From positions 7,936,001 through 8,000,000 of the forward strand of contig JAJTUQ010000002.1 of the NCBI GenBank assembly GCA_021399445.1: a stretch of DNA of 64,000 nt. Reading direction: 5' to 3'. Positions 36,497 through 47,831 of this stretch are shown one piece after another. Made by a program: the position numbers and the translations under genes. The stretch comes from Xylogone sp. PMI_703 (Eukaryota > Ascomycota > Leotiomycetes). Numbering within the stretch: the stretch's first letter is position 1; each line of letters starts with the position of its first letter. A model generated the notes under the pieces. That model was given only the letters and a program-made list of their open reading frames with translations. It was not told the origin of the DNA and made no database searches.

Positions 36497-37482
36497 ACGG
36501 CAACACACGCTTTACCTGATCAGGTAGCATAGGACTGTGTTCGTAGCGGTGTAGGATAATTTGACTGGCATTTCATTGGTGACATGATGAAGTAGTATAT
36601 GTGTGTTGAAAGTCTCTGGAATAGGTTTTCCCAAAATTATTGGTTTATTACAAATTTGTCAGCAAGGGCTTTTTTTAGCAGTAGAATCAGAGTTCTCTCG
36701 TATAAGAACATAAACCATAGGGCTAACCGAAATACTGATTGTAGGATGAAAATGGCTTTATAGGTTCCTCTTGCCATGTCAGTTTTACAAAGTCGGTGGA
36801 AAGCTTTCACGTTCGGTATGTTTATTTCTACCAAACAAACTCACCGACTTTGTACCTGCGCCTTAAACCGACATAAAGGCTTGCACTTAGGATGCTAGTC
36901 AAATCCGGTAGTGTATAACGTCATCTTGCTTGTTTAAGAAACATTTGATCTTTCTTGCACTAGCCCTGCTATAGTTGTAATAGTCTGAGCCACAGCTTCA
37001 CGTAACTACTGGGGCATGCATCATGTACGTACACTTAATCTCATCTTGTGCCACTGCTTTTGCTCAATCAGCACCTTATAATGAATCAGACTTAGCTACT
37101 GACTATCCAAAATAAGGATCTGACTGATACGATGCCGAAAGCTGTGCTTCGATACTTGAAAAGGCGTAGATTATGTGGAAATTTGTTAACGGATGTTTAC
37201 AGCCGTTTATTCTGGATAAAATTTATGGTGAGCTTTTATTCTCTAAAAATACAAAATGTTACTCTTCTGCGGCAAAGCAGCTCTTAACAGCAGGAGGGGT
37301 CCGTGATGCAAATATGCTACACTACGTTTGCACCTGTCTTAGGATTTCGAGAGCTATTAAAGAGCACCTCAATCCCAGGTTTTGAACCCATCTAAGTGTA
37401 TCCTGTTCAATCAACCAGCAAACTTCCTCCTTCAAAATTGTTTAATTAGCTCTAAACCCTAATCTCACCGTGTTCTATAAGC
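36497..37482. other. Intergenic region
   Basis: 986 bp between two + strand genes, AT-rich, with no gene I can support (open frame 37173-37385 lacks a domain). The right end is the promoter of the propeller gene. Confidence 0.5.
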
Positions 37483-38599
37483 ATGAAAAGTGCTCTTTAT
37501 TTCGCGTCTTCCATAGCCGCGACTCTCACTGGGCTCGCTCTTGCTCTTCCGGACACGCCTCCCAACTTCAATAATGAGTTACGGACCGTTCATCAATTTC
37601 CCAATCTCACTTGGATAGAGAACTTTGTAAATCTTCCCATGCCAGTTAAGTTCGTGTATTATGGGAGAGACTAATAATGTCAATCAATTATAGGCTATTC
37701 GTTCGAATGGGCAGATAGTAGCAACAGACGTGGCTGGCGGACGAATTTTTCTCGTCGATCCTAAATCGCCTCAGGCTGAACCCCCAGTGATCTATCAATT
37801 CCCTGAAAATACTGCTATCGCAGGTATCACTGAAGTTGAAGATGATGTTTTTTACACCGCCGGCTCTCATGGTACTGTATATAACTTCACATTTACTACA
37901 AATACCTCGGCCGTCTGGGAAGTCGATATGCGGCATTACGACCACACAAAAAAAGTATCCGTACGCAAAGTGACGGATATAACCAAGGCAATAGTGCCGA
38001 ACGGGGTGACGACACTCTCGAAACAATATGGCACAATATTGGTCGGTGACGCCGAGGGTGGCGTTATTTGGAAAGTCGATGTCAAAACCGGCGCACATGG
38101 GATTGCCATAGATGACCCTTACTTCAAACCCAATACAAGCGTGCACCCTCCTTTTGGTGTGAACGGAATCCACATCATTGAGAAGCAAACATCTAAATCA
38201 AAGTCTGTTCCCACACTTTACTTCAGCAACACGAGTCGTGGTTACCTCGGGTTTATTCCAATCTGCCCTGAGACGGGCAAGGCAACTGGTAATGCCACTC
38301 TTCTAAGTGACAGTGTACATGCCGCAGACGACTTCACGGTCGACAGCTGTGGCAATGTCTGGCTTGCCGAGAATGTGTTGAATACTCTTGTTCGGGTGTT
38401 TCCAGATGGACATGTCCAGACTATTGCGGGAGGACCAACTTCAACGGCTCTGATTGGACCGGTGGCTGTTGCTTTTGGAAGAGGATGCGATGACCGCGAT
38501 GTTCTTTATATCTCGACAGATGGATATACTGTCGATGCAAATCAGAATCCATTGACAACTAATGGGAAGATTGCTGCGATTGACGTGAGAGACGTCTAA
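37483..38599 (+). CDS. Secreted SMP-30/gluconolactonase-like beta-propeller protein
   Basis: Two exons (37483-37626, 37694-38599), 349 aa. A clear signal peptide (MKSALYFASSIAATLTGLAL, cleavage near ALALP) makes it secreted. After WIEN the intron joins to FAIRSNGQIVATDVAGG, the usual start of the propeller. Repeated blade strands follow (VFYTAGSHGTVY, GTILVGDAEGGVIWKVD, GNVWLAENVLNTLVRV), the style of SMP-30/gluconolactonase/LRE-like proteins (lactone or ester hydrolases, or non-enzymatic propellers). There are several N-x-S/T sequons. In fungi such proteins often accompany secondary-metabolite clusters. It converges tail-to-tail on the NRPS with only 268 bp between, so it may be a cluster member or the immediate flank. 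Confidence 0.82.
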
Positions 38600-38796
38600 T
38601 ATGGTGGAGATACTTCTAAACGACGGCCGAGTAGCGAGTAGAAGATAACTGGCTAGGTTAGCTCTTTCGAAGCTCATATTAATTATTTGATGATAGTCGT
38701 ATTACATTCAATTCAAATTGATCTTAATTACACTAAGCCTGTTTTATGTCCAGGGAGTCCTGACAGAGATTCGCCCTGTATTCTTGACCTAGTAAA

Positions 38797-38805
38797 ATCA
38801 GATAA
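38797..38805 (+). promoter_or_regulatory. Iron-regulator GATA motif ATCAGATAA (3' spacer)
   Basis: Exact match to ATCWGATAA, the extended GATA site bound by fungal iron regulators of the SreA/Sre1/Urbs1 type. It lies between two convergent stop codons, so a promoter role is less likely than for the four copies to the right. Confidence 0.35.
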
Positions 38806-38867
38806 ATAAAGACATATTTGCTCGTAATTTTAAGTTAGAAGTGAGGTATCGGAAAGATTTTTGGCGC

Positions 38868-41800
38868 TTAAGCTCTCTGACGATCAACTAAAATATGGTC
38901 CGAATGACAGGTTGCCAACTCCTGAACAGCTGTGGCTAGTTCATCAAGAAGTGCATCAACCAACACCACATCTCTTTCACTTCCAACTATCCCAACATTC
39001 GTTTCCCCTCCTCGAACAAAAGAGACTATTTTCAAAGGAGAAATTGCATCTCCATGTGGATTTAGGATATCCACCCTGCAGCTTCCCCCTGCAAAAGGCA
39101 TTGTGTCAAAATCCTCCCAGTCCTGATGATGGACAATCGAGTCAAAAAATTGCATCTCTGATGACCACTGCGTACACTGCTTAGATATTTTTTCAAAACC
39201 AAGGAAATCATGGGCCGCCGACTCAGCAGATTGTTTCTGTACAAATTGTAACAGGTCCATCGTGGTCCATTGGAATTCGAAGGAGATTCGTACTGGAGTA
39301 AACTGGTAACAAGGGCCCATGACCGCTGCTGCGTTTACCGAATCTAGATTCCGACCGGAAGTTACGCTGCCAAATGTCACATCTAGTATCTGTAGATGAC
39401 GAGCTAGCACTAACGCCCATGCTGCCGTGACCAAATTCGCCGTAGTAATCTCCTTGGGTCGTTGGGAGATTTCGACTGGTCTTGTTTGAAATATCGCTTT
39501 GTCCGCTGGTTGCGCTGATTTTCCGCCTATGACGGATAATGATGATTCTCTTAGAAGGCCTTGCCAGTAACGGACTGCTTTGGCCCGGATACGCTCATCG
39601 AATATCCGTGCTATATACGACGAGAATGGCTGAGAGCTGACAACATGTCCTCCGGTATACAAAGTCTCCAGATCTTGAAGGAGCACGGGCAATGAGAGGC
39701 CGTCATACAGGGCATGAGATAAGCCAATGATAAGACATGATTGACCATTCTGGTTTTGGGAGTAGAATATCCTGAGGAAAGATGACCCTAGGTGATAGTC
39801 AGATTCTATATCCATCTTGCAGATTTCTGTAACATGTTCGTCCAGATTTCCGTCGACTTGTTGCAAGGTTACGGGAACATCTATCTCGTCTAATACAATT
39901 TGAAAGAGCCTCGACTCGTGTTCAACGAAGACGGTACGTAGGATATCATGAGACTTAATAAGCTTGTTGCATGCCCGTATTATTTGATCATGATCAATAG
40001 GCTCATCAAAATATAACATCGTATACTGTATAGAGGTACGTGGTGCTTGTATCGTCGCTCTAATATCGAGCGCTTGAGAGTCTGTAGCTGGATATGCATC
40101 TTTAATTGACCAGTCTGGATTTACAAGCATAGGCTTTACAGTATCAGCCAATGACGGCTCTATATTAAGGTGACTTAATATCGAAAAGGGTTTGTAAGTC
40201 TGCGAGACCTGAGTATTTTCTTCTGATGCCTGGTTGACTTTGAGCACTTTGGCGGTATCGCCAAGGCGCATTTTTTGAAAGATGTCGGCAACTGTTAAAC
40301 TATGTCCCTGGGCACGAAGATTTGAAACCAATTTCATGGCTAAAACTGAGTCACCACCGAGGCGGAAAAAGTTGTCGTCAACCTCAATCTGCTCCGGGCT
40401 GATTCCGAGTACCTTTGCCCACGAATCGCGCAGGATATTCTCCTCAATAGTCAACCTTGATTCTATTAAATTTCTCGTCCACAGCCCTTTGAAACCTTCA
40501 CGGAGTTGCCTGAACACATGTTGTGGAATCCTAGAAGCGAGCTCATTTAATAAGTCGCGATTGATTTGTCCCGCAACAGTGGGAATTTTGTCAACTACAA
40601 CGTAAGTTGAAGGGACCATAAAGGACGGAAGAGAATCTCGAACAAATTTATTGAGTTTTTTAGTCTGTACGGTTAGACTTATGGGAATTCTGGCGCAGAT
40701 CGTGGTCTTAAGAATTTGTGGATGCAATGTCTCATAGCTTAGCTCCTGTGTCTCCGGCATGACCTCAACAGTCTCTTCGGATGAGGGAGTTAACTCTATG
40801 AAGGCAATTATCTCACGTTCTAAGGTTTCTTTTCCGCTTTCCGATGACGATGAGAACACTGCTGCTGCTACAGGAGTGGTTTTTGGGATATATCTCGTAA
40901 AGAGAGCCTCGAGATTTTCAATATCTACCACACGGCCTTGAGTCTGGAGGAAATCTTGCTTTCGGCCAACAAATATTAAGCTGCCATCTTCTTGTAACTG
41001 AACCATATCTCCTGTCCGCTGTACTCTTCCCTCCCTCCCAACAAAATCAGAGCTTCCAGCCAAAAGCCAATCTGGAGACTCAATAGCTTCTCCGGAAACA
41101 AGTGCTCCCTCAAGCCAGAGCTCACCAATACAGCCGATTGGTGATAGTAAAGAGGGGTTTTGCGGGTTACACACCCACTGAACAACTACAGGAGGATAAA
41201 TTGATCCTTGTTTAATATTGGTGTCCGCTTGAAGTCTCCCTGATGGTCCGTTCAGGGATAACGGTGGAACCTGGTTTCTTAGCCATATCTGGTTCAATTC
41301 TGACCCAGGTAAACAAGATATCTCACGAATTCTTTTAGAAAGGCCCTTCATCAGTTGCAAACAAGCCATCTCAAGCTGTGAAAGGATTCTTTTCATTTGT
41401 GAGACCGAGATTAGGCTGCTGTCAAAGCTCGCACATACTCTAAAGCCACCTTTTTGAATACCGCAGCCTAACATAAGTGGATATGGATTGAAATGTAGTG
41501 CTTCGAGTACAACGTCTCCTTTGCCAAAGCCGAGTTCACTGCCAACATAGTCTGGCTCTGGTTGGATCACTAGGCCTGTCCCGGCTTCGCATGCATGTTG
41601 AGCATCAGGACTAACCTTTCTGATATTTTGCATCCCCATATGCTGATAAGGTGTACGCGCTAACATCCCATTCTGTACAGTTTGCAAGTAAGTTTCGACA
41701 GTGCTCATCCGATTGATACGTATGCGGACTGGCACTGTTGCTATCAAGGGTCCTACGACGCTTTCGACTCCAATCAAAGGTATATCCCGACCTGTGAGTG

Positions 41801-44800
41801 TCTCACCAAACACGACATCGTTGCTTCCAGTGTATTGTGATGCCACGAGTGCCCATGCACCACGAATCAGTGTTGCCATTGTAAATGGCAATCCAGTGCC
41901 AGTTTCGAGATATATTTGCCGCTCAAGCATGGCATCTGGTGTGGGCAAGAAGTCTCTGGAGGGTAGGTGGGGGAATTGAGGACCGACAGCATCTTGCAAT
42001 TCTCGTCGCCAAAATTCATGCATGGCAACTTCGTCTATATCATGAACGTATTTAACGAAGTCCCTGATCTGTGTCTGTATCTCAATGCTTTGGTGCTGCA
42101 GGGCATTACCGACCATCTTAAGTATTAGTGGCTCCGACCATCCATCATATAGAACGTGATGCACTGTCCAAACCATGTAATGATTGCCATCCTCTGAATC
42201 CACAATGGCATATCGGGCTAGGTTTTGGCCAAGTTCCATTTTCTCATTTCGATCATTTTCCAGATATTGCGATAAATCAGTCGAATGTCTCCAGGAGATG
42301 GTTTCCTTTAGTATAACTTGTTGTAGGCCAGGCTCCTCTTGAAGCTGGGTCAAGTGAGTGCGTAAGATAGGAATTGCTGCTACAACCTGGGCCCATGCTT
42401 CCTTCCACGCATCTAAACTGATATTAGATGGGATGCACGCAACTCTTTGGGCAACATAAACCTGTGTTGACTTGATTGAGAAGGTAAATAGAGACTCTTG
42501 TGTCGGTGTACAAGGGTAGATGTCTTCGACGCATGACTTGTCTGATTGACAAGCCTGCGCCGCATCGAGACGAGCCCGCTCAACTGATTTGGTGACCATT
42601 GAAAAGGGAGGTATTTCCACCAGTTCTCTTGATACACAAATACGAACAGAACTAGCCATTGTAGACAGCGTTGGATATTCGAAAGTGTTGGCGACGGTGA
42701 GATCAAGACCTTTGGCTCTACAGAAAGATACAAGTGCCATTGCTGTCAAGGAGTTGCCTCCGAGAGCAAAAAAGTTGTCATTGGGCCGAATGACTTCTGG
42801 ATCAAGCTTTAACGCTTGGCCCCAGGCCTGTTGTAAGCGTTGCTCGAGATCGCTCAACCCACGGGTCCCGGTATTTGTTGTCTCATCATCTAGCTGCCTT
42901 AAGTCTACAGTAGTACCGAACTGCCTAAGTCGCTTGCGATCAGTCTTGCCTGAGATCAAAACCGGAATATAATTGACTGGTATGTATGCAGTTGGCACCA
43001 TATATCTCGGCAGTACCTTTGCCACATCAGCATCAGCCTTTGATAGTGTTTCACGTAGCTCGCCATGGAGTTGCATCAGACTTATATCAGTATCCGCACT
43101 CCCTTTTATGGACTGAGAAGCAATGAATGCTACCAATGTAGGTTGGCCGCCAGACCCCGAAGATACAATGACTTCAGCAATTACATTGAAGTCTGAAGGC
43201 AACCTGGCCCGAAGCTGACTCTCTATCTCACCGAGTTCGACACGTTGTCCACGCAACTTGACTTGGGTATCTTTCCGTCCAACAAAGACAATACCACCAG
43301 AGCCATCGGGATCATATCTACCGAGATCGCCGGTCTTGTACAAACGTCCTTTACGCCCTGTGTAATCTTTGTAGCCCGCAACAAGCCATGCTGGGTCATG
43401 GATAAAAGAAGCCATAGTTTTGTCAGGATCGTTTAGGTAACCTTGTCCCACAATAGGTCCTTCGACCAATATCTCCCCCACAGCACCGACTGGCATAAGT
43501 TGTTCATGATCGTTTTGGTTGACGATCCATATGGCGGCTCCATTACCTTGCCCAATTGATATGTAGTCTCGGCCAGTAGCAGCGCTGCTGTTAATAGTAC
43601 ACCCAATTGTGCATTCGCAGGGGCCATAACCTATGACAATCCTAGTATCTTGACCCCAGAGCGTAACATCCCTTGCAGAAACGGCCTCTCCTCCAAGTCC
43701 AAGAGCACTAAGCGATGTGATGACATCTGCGTCTAATATTCGAGCCACTGAAGGTGTCAAGCCCGCATAATTGACCTGCATTCTTCGTATCACTCCATTT
43801 ATATCGTTTAATCGATCCTCATCAGAGGGGATACAAAGGCGACCACCGTTCCCAAGGGTTAAAAACATGCTATCAATGCTGACATCAAAAGCATAAGATG
43901 CAAAATCAAGAACTACAGAGTTTTCTGTATAGCCTACTGCCTTTGCTCGAGGAATAGCGCTACTTGTGTATGTTTCATGAGAAATCTTTACCCCTTTGGG
44001 AGTGCCTGTGCTACCAGAAGTGAAAATTAGGTACATTAAAGTGGATGACGGTACGACTGGTAACTTTTGCACAGCTTTCGAACTCGAGATATGTGTAAAT
44101 GTGTCTGATTCCACAACAAAAAGCCTTTCACTAGGCATGATTGAGGATGATAGATCATGCTGCTGGCGGGAAGTTAGCATCATTTTTGCACCTACCTGCT
44201 GAGCCATATTTTGGAGGCGAGCGAGCGGAAGCGTTGGGTCCATGAGCACAAAAGTCGCTCCGGCCTTCATGACTGCAAGCACAGCAACAATTGTCCATCG
44301 CGACTTCTCAAAACACACTGGAAGGACGTCATTTAACTCAACACTCATTTCTTGAAGTGAAGATGCAACCAATGTCGAATAATGGTCGATTTGAGTATAT
44401 GTCAAATCACCATCCCAAGATGAGATCGCCACTTTATCTGGAAACCTTTGAGCTTGTTGGCAAACCATTTCATGCATACAAAAGTTGTAAGAAGGTGGTA
44501 GAGTATGATTCCAGCCCCATATCGCATCAAGGTCATGAGCTGTTGGCCGCAGACACTCCTCAATTGAGGCGCTTGCGCTTGAAATACTCATTTTGACAGT
44601 ATCTACCAGGGTCTCGATATATCGTGTCACTGTGTATTCCATCATGTTCTTGGTGCGCCACGCTGGACGGATCCTCAGATAGCCAGCACTAAAAAATATT
44701 TCGAGGTGCAGCACTCCCTTTGCTCACGATAGTCAGCTATTTGATAAACTAAAACTAGATTGTGTGCTCACTTCATCCTTTGTTTCCTCTGGCATTCCAG

Positions 44801-45203
44801 ATAAAGAGATGGTGCTCAAAAAGAGCGAGACTGGACCTGGCTCGGTCGCATCCACATTTGGAGTGAGAAATGTGACTTTACGACAGATCGCGGCGGCAAC
44901 ATCTCTAACATTACTTTGTAAATTTGGTATCACTTCCTCCATGGACATACGACTATTCAAGAGCTCATGTCCAGGTTTACCTACTGGGCCTCCATAAGCC
45001 CATTCATAGCAGATCTGGCTACCTTCCTGCGTGCGCAACAGCACAATGAGCCAGGATAAAAGCAACAGTTCATCTTTCATGCCTGTCAAAGAGGTATTCT
45101 GATCAGATTGAAGACCAGTGATCTCGAAAGATCTGAAGGTAGTATCATCCTTTTGGCTGGTGGAGAAACCGCAGGCGGGTTCATCTTTCAGCATCGAACC
45201 CAT
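38868..45203 (-). CDS. sidD: Bimodular NRPS, A-T-C-(degenerate A)-T-C, extracellular-siderophore synthetase type
   Basis: Two exons (45203-44772, 44717-38868), 2093 aa. Domain order with approximate residues: N-terminal leader 1-200; adenylation 1 at 210-745 (FTSGSTGTPKGV, YAFDVSIDSMF, GYGPCECTI in place of YGPTE, YKTGDL, GRKDTQVKLRGQRVELGEIE, catalytic lysine in LISGKTDRKRL); thiolation 1 (NFFALGGNSL, Ser about 800); condensation 1 (HHVLYDGW about 997); a second adenylation fragment about 1330-1540 that keeps only the late motifs (VQRTGDM, FVGRKQDFLQTQGR) and has GQINRDLL where the lysine motif should be; thiolation 2 (FFRLGGDSVL, about 1601); condensation 2 (LSHALYDG, about 1811). This architecture and length are those of SidD/NPS6, which links hydroxyornithine-derived units into fusarinine/triacetylfusarinine-type siderophores. 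Product identity here is inference. It is divergent from the SidA-like gene. Confidence 0.88.
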
Positions 45204-45660
45204 TCTCCCAAACCGTCCAGCTCTGCTTCTCAGCCAACTCCTGGCAAGGTTTTAAGATTGGTGGAACGAGCACAATCAGGACGGTTGGTTCAGCCCACCA
45301 GAGATCCGCGCAAGAGATCAAGTTCAACTGTCGTGATATTACGCTTCCTGTATAGCAAAGACGTGCCAGGATTTTCCTCCAGTGACCGTGAGGTGACGAG
45401 GGTTGCTCCGTAGAGAAACTGTACCGCACACACACGCGCGCACACACATCGGCCAAGTCACACTGAAATGGGCTACGAAACAGCGAAGCGCGAAACAGCG
45501 GACTAGGACTCATTCAACAATTGGTTACATCCTTGAAGACTGCAAATGAAGCCAAGCAGGAGGCCTTGGCCCGCATGCAGTGAGTTGCCCTCGTATTGGC
45601 CCCATAATTATTCGGCGGAATCGCACGGCGTGCTCATAGACCAATCCGGTTGCTGCCCCC

Positions 45661-45674
45661 CATCTGATAAGATG
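45661..45674 (+). promoter_or_regulatory. Iron-responsive GATA site, copy 1
   Basis: CATCTGATAAGATG contains ATCTGATAA, an exact match to the SreA/Sre1/Urbs1 consensus ATCWGATAA. The 14-mer is itself a near-palindrome (CATCT/AGATG arms). It lies about 460 bp upstream of the NRPS start. Confidence 0.7.
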
Positions 45675-45691
45675 AAAACTCTGCACCATCT

Positions 45692-45705
45692 CATCTGATA
45701 AGATG
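45692..45705 (+). promoter_or_regulatory. Iron-responsive GATA site, copy 2
   Basis: Identical 14-mer repeat of copy 1, spaced 31 bp start-to-start (about three helical turns). Paired sites on the same DNA face are a common arrangement for GATA repressors. It lies about 490 bp upstream of the NRPS. Confidence 0.7.
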
Positions 45706-46256
45706 AACAATCATGCTTAAGTGGGGAATAGCCAGGATTGAACACCGAGCCCGACTCGCGCCATAAGCACTGTACCTATAAAGTGCCGTACCGATACCGG
45801 TACGGATCCAATGCATGATGCAGAGCTTTCTGGCTGAGGCTTGGATCCACCAGAGTATTGGTAACTTAACACGCAGTCAGTTTCCCTCTCTCGGATCCGA
45901 ATTGGTTTTGTCTTTTTCCTAGCCCGGCTGTCATTTCTTCAGAAAGGTCTAGATCCATTTAAAACTGGAGAATCTGGCCAGAGAGTGTACCGCACATCCA
46001 ATCACACAGTGTACATGATCCACGCAATGAACGTAAAGCTATATTAGATGATCAGATTAGATAACAGCATTGCGAGCACGGATCAGGTACGGAGCCAGGG
46101 GCCGGTAGCTTCGCTGCGCTTGGTATTCCGGAATCCTGTCCTCCTCGGCATCTTCGCATACATTACCGGAGTTAGAAGCTTCATTGATCATCTCTTTGCA
46201 GTAGTCTCTCTCAATATAAGCTTGGCCCCGAACTGTTAAGGCGGCCATGGAAGAAC

Positions 46257-46265
46257 TTATCTGAT
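46257..46265 (-). promoter_or_regulatory. Iron-responsive GATA site, copy 3
   Basis: TTATCTGAT on +, ATCAGATAA on the minus strand; with its flanks it reads GATCAGATAAG, a full match to the extended (G/A)ATC(T/A)GATAA(G/A) form. About 680 bp upstream of the SidA-like start. Confidence 0.6.
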
Positions 46266-46944
46266 CACCAGGTTTGATGCAGGATCCATGCAACGGCAGC
46301 ACCAAAACCCACGCTCAACCTGCTGGAATCCATCGAAGCCTACCTTGCAAGAATAGCGGATGCCATGAACAAGAACGTCACATGGTTATTGTCATTCCAC
46401 TTTCTCCGGCAATACCCTTCTCTTCCAAAACTGCGTGAGCTATTCCGGTACCTGTTGGCCTCCCAGCGGGTTTCTGTTGGGTTTTGGGCCGCATCAACGA
46501 GTGGTTGGTTAGTTTTCATATTGTATACCTGCAATTACTACCCAATGGCGCCCGCATTCCTGCTATTATATTCGCCGTCCGCAGGGTGCAGTGTCAGAGC
46601 TTTTGGAATATTTATGTTGTAGCGAGTTTGTGATAGATATGTGTATGGCGGTCTAGAAACTTGGGAACATCATTGAAAATTTAGTGTACGTTGTAGCCCT
46701 AGTCAGCAAGCTTAACCCCCGCCAGGCTTTAAGCAAGGAGTAATAGCCGGTGAGCTTCACGCCACCATTGTTGGTAGCTTGTGGGCAGTTCCAGCCGTTA
46801 TATACATGTACTAGTAGATACTTGATGATAGTCTCAGTATCCACAGGCTATAGCTACCTTTGCACTCATCGTACACCTCAATCATTCTAGTTTTTCAAAT
46901 ATTTTCATGTTGATAGTTTCTGTCATCTATTTGATGTCCTAAAC

Positions 46945-47831
46945 ATGGACCAGCTTAGTGAAATCTCCGCCCAGCGCAAAGTTTTACAGCCTTCGGTGCC
47001 ACACATCTATGATCTCGTTACTGTTGGCTTTGGAAACAAAGCGCTGGCTCTCGCGACGGCGATAAAAGACCATGATACATCTAATAATGTCGTTTTCCTC
47101 GAGCAAAACAGTTCATTCGAAGAAGGTAGTCACGATAATCGAGACCTGGATACGGAATCACATGATGTAATGCAGAATTCATTCATGCATGACCTCGCGA
47201 CATTACGAAATCCAACTTCTCAGTTCACGTTTCTAAACTACTTACAGGCTCAAGGGAGACTGGAAGACTTTATAGAGCTCCAAAGCGAACAGGTTAGAGA
47301 GGAGAACGATGGTTTCCTCCGACCACTAAAAGACGAATTCTATAAGTATCTATCTTGGGCGGCGGGATTCTTTGGAGACTTTGTGAGCTACGGGGAAGAA
47401 GTTATCCAGGTTTCCAGAATAAGCAAGTACGGACCCAAATCCCTGTGGAGAGTGGTTTCCAAGGATGTGAGCACGCAGGATACATTGGTTCGATATGCAA
47501 GGAACGTGGTGTTTGCCAATACCGAACATATGGCTAGCATTGCAGGAGACGATGTATCGATGTGAGTATCATCTTGACAATTCTTTTATTTTAACCTATC
47601 ATAGCAATGATTTGGCTGATCGTACTTGGTAGGAACCAGGAAGATTCTTTGGAGGACGAATTGAGGCCACAGGTAAGCTATTCACAAGCCATTCATAGAG
47701 AAACAAACACTGATTCCGTACTCTAGAGACACGGCGATGATCAATTCACTACCCTCGCCATGTATAGCGGGGACCTCATAGATTCAGTGTTCAACGATAA
47801 TAGGCTGCTATTGATTAGAGCTATGCTGTAA
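46945..47831 (+). CDS. Truncated ornithine N5-monooxygenase (SidA)-like protein
   Basis: Three exons (46945-47561, 47633-47672, 47727-47831) join in phase to 253 aa, half the ~500 aa of SidA. The N-terminal FAD-fold and substrate half is recognisable: YDLVTVGFGNKALALATAI (SidA-type enzymes have GFGPASLA), VVFLEQ, then MHDLATLRNPTSQFTFLNYL and YLSWAAGFFGDFVSYGEEV, all close to family consensus. Missing are the FAD-motif proline/alanine, the usual WHxGM...MQ stretch (replaced by an acidic insert, EEGSHDNRDLDTES) and the entire NADPH-binding domain. Exons 2-3 (beginning NQEDSLEDELRP) match nothing I know. True family members hydroxylate ornithine, the first committed step of hydroxamate siderophores. 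This protein should not be able to, so it is a relic or has another role. It is divergent from the NRPS with GATA sites between. Confidence 0.75.

Larger units (their letters stand above)
45204..46944. promoter_or_regulatory. Divergent promoter region between NRPS and SidA-like gene
   Basis: 1.74 kb shared upstream region. It holds a CA/CG dinucleotide tract (about 45426-45448), two tandem CATCTGATAAGATG units and one inverted ATCAGATAA (listed separately). 46000-46700 contains medium-length open frames on both strands (for example 46048-46239 and 46365-46622, hydrophobic) that I cannot assign to any family or join into a gene. They could be remnants of a membrane protein. Confidence 0.55.

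Noticed and set aside
40282..40605. Frames antisense to the NRPS (here and at 41701, 42589, 43996 and 44291)
   Set aside because: Shadows of the NRPS coding strand; none has a domain.
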